Source: Hygrophila difformis (lineage: Eukaryota > Streptophyta > Magnoliopsida > Lamiales > Acanthaceae). From it: a DNA stretch of 64,000 bases. Numbering within the stretch: the first letter of the stretch is position 1; every line of letters begins with the position of its first letter. This document shows positions 1 through 11,459 of the stretch, one piece after another. The stretch spans positions 35,110,054 through 35,174,053 of the forward strand of contig JAOANR010000003.1 of the NCBI GenBank assembly GCA_030278955.1, read 5' to 3'. The position numbers and the translations under genes are program-made. The notes beneath the pieces are model-generated. The model worked only from the letters and a program-made list of their open reading frames with translations, made no database searches and had not been told where the DNA came from.

Positions 1-1930
1 TTGTTGGGAAGAGATGGACTTCAATCCTAGCTAATTTTCAAATGAGCACTTGAATTATTCTACTTTATAACTAATTGAAAAACATATGCAAATTTGCTTC
101 TCCTGTGCATTACTTTCTATCCTAAAGGAAATCAAGATTCACGGTGCTGAACTGCAAAATTTAACTATACTTCTCATACATATAGTAGTTCCTGATGAGG
201 TCCCCTGAACTAAACCTATGTACGCCCTTCACAAAAATGCTGGCACGCACACATATACATGTACTATATATATATTTTACGACACATAAACTCTAGCCAA
301 CAGTTCCAAGTGGTTAAGGGTTCAGCATATCAATATTTTTTAGTTGAGGAAACAATGTGCCCACTGTGGTCTTAGACGAACGCTCGCAATTATCCAAAAT
401 TTAAGAATGAATAACACAGGGGAAGATTAAAACAGAGAGAATTCAAATGAAGCATAATTGGAAAACAGAGAAGAACGAAAGAAAGAAGGAAGAAGAAGAG
501 AAGAAGTGGCATTGAACATGAATTATTTCCCACTGCATAAACCAAAACAAGAAAAATGACAAGGACGAACACAAAACAAAACAAAACGTGAACAAATATC
601 GTAGTCACTTACAGAGAAAGAGATACGGCAAAACCCCAACAAATTGAAAAAAAAAATCCAATCTTTATGACCAAAATCCTCCCCCAAATTGCTACTCCGA
701 ATCAGTACATATACACGGACCCATCAACAAATACCCTGCCATTTTAAAGCTTTAAAAAATCATCGGGAAAAAGGGTTGTTAAGGAAAGAGGCCAGATCAG
801 GCGAACATTTTTGGGGTGGCATTTATGGGCAGCTAGATGAAAGCGAATAAATGACTCACAACTTCTTTTGCGCGGTACGGGTTCATCTGGGCAGGTAAAC
901 CAACCGACATAGGGAAAACAAAGTTAGAGAAAGCATGGTAAACAACAATAATAAAGATTCAGACAGAGCCTATAGCACTAAGGAAGCATAAAGGAAAATG
1001 TTGAACAAACCTGGGCAAACGACAGTGCCAACTTGGGTTACAGCATTAGAAAGATTCGCTGCTGTTAACCGTTTAACAAACGACCAGATGAAAAATTAAA
1101 AAATTAAATAAAGAGTCTTAGTCAAGTCAAGCCTACTGTTTGCTTCTTGTGTTGCATTTTGTGATCCTAGTCAAAGTAAAAGATGGTGAAAGAACATTAG
1201 AATCTGAGTTCGGAGCTTTGATATAGAATAAATGAGGTGCCATTTTCAATTGTCAAATTCACAAGCAACACATACAGAAGGTAGACATTCTTATCATAAC
1301 ACAGGCACAAGAAACCATATGAATCATGAATGGGACACAATTGAGGGTGTTTTCCATCACAACCAAGTGAAATGAAGGAAGCAAGTAAAAAGGAAATTCA
1401 AGATAATACATAGTCAATCTGGAAACCACTCCGTTTAACTCCACAAAAAATGAGCCATGATTATACCCAAGGCATCAAATGAAGTTCAATTAATTTATAA
1501 AGTAAATCAAAGCATATTCACACACCAACCACGTAATATGAACAACAATTAAAGCGGATCTGCAAAACATGCACACAAGTGGTCACACAAAGACAGAAAC
1601 AGGGAAAACCAACCTAATAAGCAGCTTGTGCCAGCATCATTCCCAGATTACGATGCTTTATTGAAACTTAATAACATTGCCATTTAACATCAGCAATGCA
1701 TCATATAACAGCAGCCAACCACGAACAACTGTAGTATGTTTACCAGAACTTAATATTTAATAATGCAGTATCAATAATCCCAAGTGAGACTTGATGGCAT
1801 AATCAATTCATTTTGTTGTGTTTCTGCAAATCACCCCAAAAAAAAGGGAAATGAAAAGAAAAAAGGTATGCAAATGTAGGATGTAAAAAACAAATTGAAT
1901 TACCAGGGTCTTCAAGGCTTTTAAATCATC
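1..1930. other. Helitron D interior without a recognised gene
   Basis: This is AT-rich sequence downstream (minus strand) of the SMG7-like fragment. I find no long frame and no protein I recognise. A weak pair of minus-strand exon-like stretches with plausible splice sites lies at about 830-1080, but I cannot assign it. Helitron D should end further left, outside the window, because no hairpin plus CTAG end is visible here. Confidence 0.5.
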
Positions 1931-4900
1931 ACACAAAGAAATGACCATTCCAGAGTGACTATCGTTGAAACTGTGGTCGGGGGCCAATAGGCTGCTGTTT
2001 TACTTTCTGTAACTGTTGTTCCTTATTCTGCTTCATATGTTCTGGAAGTTGAAAGTTCCTCCAACCTTTCTGATTATCACTCTGAATTTCCAGAGCAGAT
2101 ACTTGCTTGTCTGGAAAAGGGAAGGTGGGTACCCCCATTGAGCTATTGCTATGAATGCTATCACTGAGGGAAGGGTATGTGGAGCTAAGATGACTCAGAG
2201 AACCGCTGAATCCAAAATTCTGATTAGTTGAACTTACCTGAAATGCATTCACCCAACTGTAATCTTCCATAGATGGACATGAGGGAACATCATTATTCAT
2301 GACCAACTTGTGCAATGATTCATCCACAATGTTTGGAGAAGAGCCAAAGCCAGGTGGTGGACCGATGGGTTTAATAGGCCGACTCACAGGATTCTTCCTC
2401 AAGCCTTGTGGAATGATAGAAGATGATTTCAATGACAGGCCACCAGCTGGTGCTCGAGTAGACAATATGGATTCAAACTTTGACTGAACCAAGTAGTTAT
2501 GGTTCACTCCAGCATCCATAATCTGGCTGTAGGGCATTGAAAGAGTAGCAGCTTGTGGAACTTCAAACTTGCCTTGCAAATCAGACTTCAGCGGAGATCC
2601 ATTTTCCACCAAATTCAACTGGGCCACACCAATCAAAATAGGAGTATACTCTAGAGGCCATTGTCCAGTGTTATGTTGGATTGGCTGGACATATAACGAA
2701 GGACTGCTAGCATCAGTGACGGTAGGCACTATACATGGTCTTGACACAGCCTGTAATAGAAAACTCTGTTGAGCAACAGAGGATGCCACATTTTCCTTCC
2801 GAAAATGCATGCCTGTAGGCTCACCAACCCCACTAAGAACTTCAGATGAAGTCATGGTTGCAAAAGAATCATCCACGTAATTCGAATTGGTAGATGGCTT
2901 AAAAACAATCACCTCATCCTCATCCTCTGAATCCACAACCACCGCTGTCTTAGAAACATCACTCGGAAATATAGGGTCCGCAACTGACATGTCTAGTGAG
3001 CTACCACTGAGATTGAGTTCCAAATGACAGGCTAGCAAAGAATCATCAAAACCCTGAGGTTCCTTGCCATACAAAAAGACTTTCAGCTTACTGTCAAAAT
3101 AGACACCCTCCTGGCCCACTCGAACAATATTAGCAAGCGCCTTACCAGCTGCAACAATCCTCTGGACACGAGCTGTGTTTTCTTTATTGCCCACTTCATC
3201 GCCAGAAGAGTGCTTCCTTGAAAAATCAAGGATGCGTTGTGCAGGAACAAGAGGAATAAATCCTCTCAACTTAAAGTCCTCTGGTAATGCAAGATGATTA
3301 GCAGCCTCGCTCTCATAATACTTGCTAATATTAGAGAAAAATGTTCCATCTTCATCCTTAGCAACAAAGGCATATCCACTTGACAATAGCTTGTTCAGAA
3401 AGGACACGCATATATTCCAGAAAAATGACCTTGCATTCAGTTGATTCTCGTCCATTTCATTGCCAACCGCAAAATCCTGACAACAAGCCAGCCATTCAAA
3501 AAAAACCAAGATCGCAGACAATAAATAGCTCGTATCTTTTAACTGGTCACAACGTTCAATTACACAGCCCATAAATTCAAAGGTTGCCGTAGAAGCATGT
3601 TGAAGCAGGACTGAGCGTTGTACAATATCATTATAGGATTGGCTTTCATTCTCCCTGCCCGCATTATACACAGTATATATTAGAATGGCAACCATCCTGA
3701 CAATTGCAAGTCTACACTCGGCAACATCTGACCCGAAGTTGAGCTCCTCTTTGGCCCAGAAGAAATAAGTTCTTTTAGATTATTTTTAACCACTGGTAAA
3801 ACTTCAGGAAAGGTTTCAAGGCTGTGATTATATAAAATATTCAAGCATCAGGTTATAGAGACTATGCAGTTAAATAATTAATTCCTTTATATCAAGAACA
3901 AACCTTGTGCGTATAAAGAGAATGCCATTCAGCCGAATAAATCGGGTGATAAAGGCTTTGTTGATTTCAGAAGTACTTGGAGCTTTTTCCTTGACCCCAA
4001 TTGCTTCCATCTTATTTTCTATGAGAGGAGGCCTTGTTTCATATTTGTTTCTACCTTTCCTAGGCATCCTTGGAGGCATTGCCTTCACTTTTGTTATCTT
4101 AGCATCCCCAAATAGTTGATTATAACTCTGCCGATTCTGCAAAGTACGATAAAAAAAAATTGTTAGATAGTTCCAGGGCAAGACCTTGGAGAATATTGAA
4201 GTACCATTTCCATAGTTGCAATCTTTGCAACCTGCACTCATAATAAATATAATAGTATTAATAAGAGACAAGCAAGGACATCATGAAAATACTATGCACA
4301 CATTCCCTCCTTCAGAAGGATTACAATGAAAAGAGCAGCAAGCAACACAAGATTATGTTGATCAAGACAGTGGACATCATTACCACCTGCATGACTCCCT
4401 CAGCCTATGTTTGATTCAAATACTTTCTCCAGTTTTGTTAATTGACACGTATGGTTAGGGCACAAGATTTAAGGAAAAGAAGAGAGTCGCGGTTGGAGAG
4501 AGATAGAGAACTTACGAATGGATGGAGAAAGAAGATAAATTACTTATGAGAGAGAGAGAGAGAGAGATAGAGAGCAGATTTGCAAAATGTACTGTAATAT
4601 TTATTCCAAAATAGTCGAAAAGGAAAAACTAACAGATTTTTTTTAATGAAGAGCAATAAACTTCCTGATTTTGTTGATCAAATCTAATGCCAAAGCTTTG
4701 TTAACAAGTTTATAGGCTAAATTTGTGCATCTCTCAATCCAGTTACGAATAAAACACTATTCAGCATGGTTGTAACCATGAGGTGTCATGGAAAAAATAA
4801 CACTATAAATTTCTAATATAATATGCAATATTATATTTCCAAATACAATTATCTTTTAGGTTTTGCTAGATTATAATTTTGCCACCTTAACCATGCTGTT

Positions 4901-5581
4901 CAGGAAAAAATTACCCATTTGAACAGATGAAGAGATTCAAAATTTTGAAAACACATTTCATACAAAATACATGCCTCATAAATTTTGAGTTATCTCGCCA
5001 GTTTACAAAAGTACAGTACCTTTTCAAATGCCATTATCAAGTTGTATCTTGCAGTAATAAAAGGGTTTTCAATTGCCAGACTTCTAAAATAGCGATAAAT
5101 TGATGGCAACTCATCATTGGAGTACCCATATAGTATGGCAAGCTGAAAATTGCAAATAAAAAGTCAGATAATCAAGCAACTTGCCTATGCAAGCATAAAC
5201 ACATCAAATCGAAAGTAGATCGTAACACAAGTTTTATATGAGTACCTGATGATGTGGATTACCACTTAAAGGCCACAGGGAACAAGCTTGCATAGAGTAA
5301 CTTGATGCTGCTGAAAATTCACGAGCCTTAAAATCTGCTTCGCCAAACAATCCCTTGTACCGAGAAAGATCCCCTAGGTAAATCAAACACTGCTGACAGG
5401 ATCGCAATGCCTTTTCCACCTCAGTAGTTTTATTTGCATCTCTTGACATTGGAATCTGATAGTCTGGATCATCAGATAAACATCCGAATTGCAAACCATA
5501 TTTTGCTCTTATCTTCATCATCAGATCATGATAAAATCCAGTAGCCCCTGAAAGAAAGGTCTTAAATTGGGAACGAATCAT
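1931..5581 (-). pseudogene. SMG7: SMG7/EST1-like gene fragment, decayed
   Basis: SMG7 is a 14-3-3/TPR-domain factor of nonsense-mediated mRNA decay that binds phosphorylated UPF1. Four exons are visible: 5246-5581, 5020-5142, 3904-4136 and 1931-3821, all with GT/AG borders. Exon 1 starts at RSQFKTFLSGATGFYHDL and belongs to the EST1 N-terminal domain. The long exon carries the EST1 central domain (LRGFIPLVPAQRILDFSRKH) and the low-complexity C-terminus. About 110 N-terminal residues normal for plant SMG7 are absent. One base is missing near 3751-3756, which breaks the frame between GP and EEL. A TAG at 1959-1961 stands where the family has Gln before its closing SLW motif; the family-type stop would be at 1931. 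The first exon is duplicated at 8738-9073. The missing start, frameshift and early stop point to a captured, decayed copy and not to the active locus. Confidence 0.88.
4549..4568. repeat. (GA)n microsatellite
   Basis: A short, nearly perfect GA dinucleotide run lies in an intron of the SMG7-like fragment. Confidence 0.8.
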
Positions 5582-5789
5582 GGCTAGTCACAGCCTCCAC
5601 CACACCACCGCTGCCATCTCCTTCCCCCACCGGCGGCACCTCACCTCCTCCAGCGAGCAATCGAACTCCCCAACCGAAAATGGAAAACAACCCCAAATCG
5701 AAAGGAAATAAAAGATGAGGAAAGAAATGAGACACCATACCTTGAATGGTTGAATCGATTCTCCAATTCCTCAAAAACCATGGCCGCTG
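5155..5789. repeat. 630-bp direct duplication, copy 1
   Basis: This stretch matches 8653-9281 in the same orientation at roughly 98-99 percent, with only a handful of substitutions and one 6-base indel noticed by eye. It contains the first exon of the SMG7-like fragment and the sequence upstream of it, up to the shared CCATGGCCGCTG. Identity stops abruptly at 5789/5790, where the PMI2-like sequence begins. The two copies flank 2.86 kb of unrelated DNA (5790-8652). Confidence 0.95.
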
Positions 5790-7413
5790 TTAGGGAATGC
5801 GAACAGGTTGAAGCTGGAAGGAGAGAGGCGGCTGAAAGATATGCAGCTGAGATAGAGGAAGTTAGGAAGAAAAGGCAGGAGATGACTCCAAAAATAGAGG
5901 ATGCAATTGAGCTGGAAAAGCAACTGGCTTTGACCGTATCAGATGTCAACGTGCTATCTAGCAAACTAAAGCAGCTTAAGGAAACAGAGAGGGTGTTAGA
6001 AAGAACAGAAAGCTGGAGAAATAACGTCGAAGCAGATAGGGTGTTACGAAGAACAGAAAGCTGGAGAAATAACGCTGAAGCAGATAGGGGGTTACAAAGA
6101 ACAGAGAGCTGGAGAAATAACGTTGAAGCAGATAGGGGTTTAGGAAGAACAGAAAGCTGGAGAAATAGCATCAAGGCAAATAGGGGGTTGGGAAGAACAG
6201 AAAGCTGGAGAAATAGCATTGAGGCAGATCGGGGATTAGGAAGAACAGAAAGCTGGAGAAATAATGTCGAAGCAGATAGGGGATTAGGAAGAACAGAAAG
6301 CTGGAGAAATAAGATCGAAGCGGATAGGGGGTTAGGAAGAACAGAAAGCTGGAGAAATAAGTCGAGTCTGATACCAAACAATGGCGCAAATCAGGTTCCT
6401 CGTCTTTGTTGCAGTCGGCAATGAGAAAGCTGGAGGCTGCAAAGAAGGAATTGAATGCAGTTAAGGAGGAAAGTTTCCAATTTATGACTTCTATGGATAT
6501 TGTAAGAAACGAACGCAGGCAAGTTGGTGAGGAATTAGCTAAACTAAGGAATAAAGAAAAGAAATCAGAAATGGCTATTGAGAACCTCAAATCAGAGCTT
6601 CTGAGGGCGAAAGCCAAGCTGGAAGCGACATCTGCAGCTGAAGACAAAGCCAAATCGATGGTCTCCAATATATCAGTGACGCTTGAACAGCTCAAATCAG
6701 AAGCTGAAGAAGCTAAAAAAGAACAGTCCCAGATCAGTGAGGAAACTGCAGTCATAAAGGCAGAAATACAGAGTACAGAAACTGAGATGTATCTGGCCGA
6801 GGAACGACTACAGGTTGCACAGCAAAATCTCAAAGTAGGCAAGGAAAGAGAAACAACAGCCCTTGAGAATCTTAAAGCACTCACTGAAAAAACAATGAGA
6901 AATAGAGCTTCATCTTCTCGTCCTAGCTCGAGAATCACAATCTCCAGGTTTAAGTTCGAGTACCTGATAGGGCATGCAGCAGGAGCGAAGGAAATAGCTG
7001 ACAAGAAGGTTGCCGCTGCACAGGCTTGGATTGAAGCTTTTAATGCAAGCGAGAAGGAGATGCAGATCAAATCTGAGCTCCTGAGAAGAGCAAGTAGAGA
7101 GCTCGGAGTAGAGGAAGAACGCATAACCAAAAGATCGATGAGTTTAAGAAGAATGGTTGAGGATGACTTTGCAAAATGGAGACAAAGTATGGAAACTGAA
7201 CAGCAGAACACTTCACTGCCCAGGAAAGCCACAAACAGAAGTGTTAGAATGACACCAGCCAGACGAGGAAAGGTTAGAACTGCTGCGTCTCCACAAGTTC
7301 GAGGTATGCCAAGATCAACATCTTTCACGGTCAGGAGAAGAAGAAAGGTAATGCCAAATTTAGTTACATTCTTCAGCAGAAAGAGCAGCAAGAGACATCC
7401 ATTACCTGCATAG
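5790..7413 (+). pseudogene. PMI2: PMI2/WEB2-like coiled-coil protein fragment, frameshifted
   Basis: PMI2/WEB2 proteins are cytosolic coiled-coil proteins (DUF827/WEB family) that act with WEB1 in light-driven chloroplast movement. The first part (to about 6360, frame 2) is coiled coil plus a 16-residue repeat. The second part (from about 6361 to the stop at 7411, frame 1) carries the family hallmarks: SSRPSSRITISRFKFEYL, the block around KKVAAAQAWIEAF, and the basic C-terminus with MPNLVTFFSRKSSKR. The two parts join if one base lost in the last repeat unit (AATAA/GTCGAG at 6360-6361) is allowed for, so this is a single-base frameshift. The N-terminal part of the family is missing: the left end is fused at 5790 to the SMG7 leader duplication, and the apparent start codon belongs to that leader. 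It is the only captured gene here on the plus strand. Confidence 0.85.
6003..6386 (+). repeat. 48-bp coding minisatellite, 8 units
   Basis: Eight head-to-tail 48-bp units start at about 6003, 6051, 6099, 6147, 6195, 6243, 6291 and 6339. Each encodes a 16-residue variant of RTESWRNNVEADRGLG inside the PMI2-like coiled coil. Units differ at a few positions (NNVEAD, NSIKAN, NKIEAD), so they are not freshly copied. The last unit is one base short, which breaks the reading frame. Confidence 0.95.
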
Positions 7414-8479
7414 GAAAATGTACAACAAAAGAAGAGATTGTGTCCTGCAAAACATTAGGCTATTTAATGCCTTGTTCAGCCAGTAGATGAACTTCTGTTG
7501 ACAAGTTTTACATGAATCTGATGGTACCTGTCTGTACCTATATTCTGGGGGAGTTGGTACTCAGCTATACCCGATAACAATAAGGGAGCAAATAACATCT
7601 TTAAATAGTATGGAGTAATTTGGAGCTGAATGCTATATGTCCAGTAATGCTAAATGCTAAATCGTACCAATGCTTCAGATATACTCCATACAATTCCAAG
7701 CTCATGAAGTATGCAAATGCATTTCCAGGCTCATGAAGTATGCAAATGCAATGCATTGTTGATGGTAGTGCAATTAGACAGAAGAAGCAGGTTAGCATAA
7801 CTTCACTGAAAAAAACTTTAAAAGTAAATCATATATCTTCAGTGCTTACACATATTTCGCTAAACAGAATCAAAAATAAACATCTGCAGCTAAAATTGAC
7901 TATCAAGTACACTTCACTGGAAACATTAGTCAGAACTTTAGTAGACTTTCTCAGAATGTAAAAAGCACCCAAAGCTTAGGATCAATGCACCTCACCTCAT
8001 TTTTTTTCCAAATATCACTTCTTATTATGAAAAAGGATTACATAAATACTCACTTGAAAGAGAGAAAAGTTACTAACTTTGAGCAATCATTTTTAAGAAT
8101 TCAGTACAGTGTTAACTTTGCTCATACAAAATTTATTTACAAAACAAAATATTTGCATAAAAAAAGTACAAAGCAAACAAATGAACAAATTATATTAAAA
8201 ATCCAACTTAGTTTCTACAACTTGAGAATATGTCTCACCAAATCAAAACTTTTAATACAATAACCACTTTTAGCTATGTATCCAAATTAACTCATCAATC
8301 AATATGAGATCCTTTACCACTCCTCCATAGATTGGAATCACCAAGACTCATAGTCATCAATCAGCTTCTTCATAAACAGATAACATAATCTTCACAAACT
8401 ATAGCGTGGAACGAAACTCGGACAGAGAAGACAGAAACCTTTCAACATTAACTTCAAATCATTGGCAGTACGCAGGCTG
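7414..8479. other. AT-rich spacer, no gene seen
   Basis: This is the 3' flank of the PMI2-like fragment and AT-rich filler. A short tandem duplication (CTCATGAAGTATGCAAATGCA) occurs at about 7702-7751. I see no coding region. Confidence 0.6.
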
Positions 8480-8635
8480 CTAGGCAAGGTTTGGCTGTAG
8501 CTTGACCAAAGGTTCCGAAGCCACTGCTGTACCCTTTGTCATCGTCTGGTACTGAGAAGGTAATATAGGTGGTAAAGGTTGAGTTTTGTATATTTGGTTG
8601 TATGCCTCTTCATCAAATTCACTGCCTTGGCTCAT
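8480..8635 (-). pseudogene. C-terminal exon fragment of an unidentified protein
   Basis: A 51-codon frame ends in TAG at 8480 and begins with MSQGSEFDEEAYNQIYKTQ. The acidic start and the Pro/Gln-rich tail look like a real protein C-terminus, and upstream lies only a few bases before the SMG7 duplication. I do not recognise the family. It has the same strand as the other fragments in Helitron D and is probably another captured last exon. Confidence 0.45.
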
Positions 8636-8652
8636 GGGTATTGCAGAAAGCA

Positions 8653-9281
8653 GTTAAAAAGTCAGATAATCAAGCAACTTGCAAACATAAACACATCAAA
8701 TCGAAAGTAGATCGTAACACAAGTTTTATATGAGTACCTGATGATGTGGATTACCACTTGAAGGCCACAGGGAACAAGCTTGCATAGAGTAACTTGATGC
8801 TGCTGAAAATTCACGAGCCTTAAAATCTGCTTCGCCAAATAATCCCTTGTACCGAGAAAGATCCCCTAGGTAAATCAAACACTGCTGACAGGATCGCAAT
8901 GCCTTTTCCACCTCAGTAGTTTTATTTGCATCTCTTGACATTGGAATCTGATAGTCTGGATCATCAGATAAACATCCGAATTGCAAACCATATTTTGCTC
9001 TTATCTTCATCATCAGATCATGATAAAATCCAGTAGCCCCTGAAAGAAAGGTCTTAAATTGGGAACGAATCATGGCTAGTCGCAACCTCCACCACACCAC
9101 CGCTGCCATCTCCTTCCCCCACCGGCGGCACCTCACCTCCTCTAGCGAGCAATCGAACTCCCCAACCGAAAATGGAAAACAACCCCAAATCGAAAGGAAA
9201 TAAAAGATGAGGAAAGAAATGAGACACCATACCTTGAATGGTTGAATCGATTCTCCAATTCCTCAAAAACCATGGCCGCTG
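8653..9281. repeat. 630-bp direct duplication, copy 2
   Basis: This is the partner of 5155-5789. Beyond 9281 the sequence continues into a GC-richer leader that is absent from copy 1, so copy 2 keeps the original upstream junction while copy 1 is cut there by the PMI2-like insertion. Confidence 0.95.
8738..9073 (-). pseudogene. SMG7: Second copy of the SMG7-like first exon
   Basis: It encodes the same EST1 N-terminal segment as 5246-5581, with a Leu to Ser change near the end (WPLSGNPHHQ becomes WPSSGNPHHQ) and the same GT donor. An in-frame upstream extension (MRCRRWGKEM...) has no SMG7 similarity I recognise. No following SMG7 exon lies behind it, so it is an orphan exon. Confidence 0.9.
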
Positions 9282-9648
9282 CCCTCTTCTTCTCCCCAAT
9301 CGCGACTCCGTTTGCTCCTTTCGAAAATATCTAAAACTAATCCGACCAATTTCACGAAGAACGGAAGCCCACCGGAAGGGATTACGGTTTCCCAATGGCG
9401 TCGGAGGCGGCGGAAGGTGAGAGGCTCGATGGGGTGTCCGAATCGCGATTTGGTGAAGATGGAAGAGAAGTCGGGGCGGGGAACGAGGGAACGAACGAAA
9501 GAGGGGAATGAGTATAGAAGAAGCCACAAAGAAACAACTGAGGATATCCGATGGTCATCCGATGGTCATGAATGAAATTGGAGAATTGGATCCGACGGTC
9601 CAGATTTCAATGGAAGGTGGAAAGATTTGAATGCAAATTCTCTTATAA
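9282..9648 (-). mobile_element. Helitron D 5' subterminal region
   Basis: Read on the minus strand from 9648, this begins TTATAAGAGAATTTGC and contains a CCGTCGGATCC motif. It resembles the 5' ends of Helitrons B and C (TATAAGAGG... followed by AATCTCCACCGTYNGATC-like sequence). The first bases of D (expected TC) are missing here because Helitron C sits directly in front. Confidence 0.6.
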
Positions 9649-9660
9649 CTAGTGGTGATT

Positions 9661-9675
9661 CTGTGCGATGCACAG
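9661..9675 (-). other. Helitron C 3' terminal hairpin
   Basis: CTGTGC/GCACAG is a 6-bp stem with a GAT loop, 8 bases from the CTAG terminus. This layout is diagnostic of Helitron 3' ends. Confidence 0.85.
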
Positions 9676-10129
9676 CTAATGAAGACGTACAATGGCCCAT
9701 GGAGGGAAAAAAAATAGTTATAGGTAAGTATGCGTGGGTTCCCATCTATATATTTCATTCTTATTCCTGCACTTTTCTTTATCACTACAGACATGACCAG
9801 TATCATCCTTCATGCAAGAAAGAACCAACTGAGGCCAAACAATAAAGCATACATGAATATTGTAACAGAACTACAAGTTCTCATTGGATTTCACTTAAAG
9901 ATGAACTGTCAAGATATACCTAAGCAAATAAGTTTTTTTCAACTGCCTCCTAGCTGCTACAAAACTTGCTTGCTTGAATCAATATTACTTGTTCACAACA
10001 CGTGAAAAGATGACACATAGCACACACTTACTAATGCATTAGAGTTCTTGCTTATGTATAACAAACAATATACTACTATCTGCATGAAAGCAAGAATTTA
10101 TCAGTAAGAACGTATCCAAGAGGCCTTAC

Positions 10130-10250
10130 CTGAACAGGTACATAACTACTTGGTGCAGATACAGGAGATGGAGCGGGCATAGGAGCAGGATGAACCGCAT
10201 AACCAGCATAGGGATCATATGGTGTAGTGGAATCGAAATCCCAAAGGTAC
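10130..10250 (-). pseudogene. Pro-rich fragment, possibly an RRM RNA-binding protein
   Basis: Minus-strand exon-like sequence encodes [20 protein letters not shown] and ends SSYVPVQ at a GT donor. The composition resembles the Pro-rich linker before the RRM in plant WHI3/SCW1-like RNA-binding proteins, from memory only. It is fused directly behind the SEC3A piece in another frame, which marks a capture junction near 10250-10280. Confidence 0.4.
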
Positions 10251-10261
10251 GAATGGCACCT

Positions 10262-10845
10262 GGCGACCAGGTATAACTTCATCAACAAGCAGTGGAATGA
10301 AAATGGTAAGAATTTTTGCATAAGCCTCGGAAACAGTTGATGTATCCGCACTATTTGCACTTCGATTAGAATATGTTGAAGCATCAAGCCAGACAGTTGG
10401 GTTCCTTGATGCTTTTGTACTGGCACGAAGTTCGTTTGCAAACTCACGAGCCTGGTAACACCAAATTAAAAAATACAAAGTGATTATGGCCATATTTTGT
10501 TTCTGCATTTGACAATATTATCATAAAGAACCCATAGCAAACTAACTGATTATATAACAAGAAGATGTATATGAACTATTTCCCTACCTCTCGACACAGA
10601 AGCAAGTTTAAAGAGCTGTAATAAGCTTTTCTTAAAGGGCCCAAGCAGCTTGCATCTAGACTCTGAAAATAACACACACAAGCATATGGTGGTGAATATA
10701 TGAAAATTTTCAGGCACAATAACAATCAGTAGGCCGGCCAGACAACAAAATTCATTCACAATACCTTCAAGTGCTGCAGAAGACGAGCATAAGTCCTGCA
10801 CTTGTACCTCAAGTCAGCATGATCAGGCCTCTTCAGTTGTCCGCG
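10262..10845 (-). pseudogene. SEC3A: Exocyst SEC3A fragment
   Basis: SEC3 is the exocyst subunit that marks sites of vesicle tethering at the plasma membrane. Three exons with GT/AG borders are present: 10765-10845 (GQLKRPDHADLRYKCRTYAR), 10588-10662 (SLDASCLGPLRKAYYSSLNL) and about 10280-10451 ([18 protein letters not shown]... to IPLLVDE). This is an internal piece of a roughly 890-residue protein. Both ends are lost, and after LVDE the sequence becomes unrelated. It lies downstream of the MAP kinase piece on the same strand, so a chimeric transcript is possible. I am fairly sure of the family from these conserved stretches. Confidence 0.8.
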
Positions 10846-11034
10846 CTATTAAATGCAGAATATCAATGAAAGCAATTACAATCCACTCAAGATGGTAATA
10901 ATTGTTAATCATCTATCTTTCAGGACAATACCTGAGAGAAATAACTCTTATCACTTATCATGAAATCAAAGTAATACCGATCTTTAAAGGAAAAAATGAA
11001 TAAATAAATAAATAAAGGAAAAAAGAAACCACCA

Positions 11035-11459
11035 AAGTAACTGTGTGGCCTGTGTGGATGTACTTCAAGCCTCGAAGAAGTTGATGCACAAAGAATTGGT
11101 AATGCTCTGGAGTCAAATCATCATTGGCTTTAATGACCTGATGAAGGTGTAATACCACCAGTTCAAACACTACATATATGTCCTTGAATTCCCTTCTTAA
11201 AGGAGGTAGCAAATTATGCTTGATTTCAACAATGTCTGGATGGCGAAGAAGCCTCAGAAGCTTAATCACATGAAGAATTCGCGTGCCATCAAAGACATGT
11301 TCAAAGATGTCATTTATCTTTTTTTATAGCAACTTTTGCGCCAAGATGTGTGTCGTATGCTGAGCAAACAACGTCGTAGCCTCCTTTGCCAATAACTTCC
11401 TCAATTCTGTACCAGCTTCCTTCACCATATTCTGTGAAGAAATCTACATCTATAGAGGC
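11035..11459 (-). pseudogene. TDY-class MAP kinase N-lobe fragment, frameshifted
   Basis: One exon starts after an AG acceptor with ASIDVDFFTEYGEGSWYRIE and runs through the glycine loop, the VAIKK lysine and LLRLLRHPDIVEIKH to LLRGLKYIHT. This matches the plant MPK8/9/15-20 group, which has a TDY activation motif, but that loop is not present. The glycine loop reads GKGGYDVV where the family has GKGSYGVV. An extra A in the run at about 11320-11326 shifts the frame right after AIKK. The HRD and DFG parts are absent. It cannot encode an active kinase. Confidence 0.85.

Noticed and set aside
5641..6381. 246-codon minus-strand frame with a repeated LQLSVLPNPLSAS motif
   Set aside because: It is the antisense reading of the 48-bp minisatellite; the repeat protein is an artefact of unit length divisible by three.
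6171..7391. 406-codon open frame on the minus strand
   Set aside because: It is the antisense shadow of the PMI2-like fragment; its Leu/Ser-rich low-complexity translation matches no family and the sense frame shows clear homology.
9054..9527. 157-codon minus-strand frame upstream of the SMG7 exon copy
   Set aside because: The frame covers the leader in a phase different from the SMG7 exon and has no recognised similarity. It is probably leader sequence.
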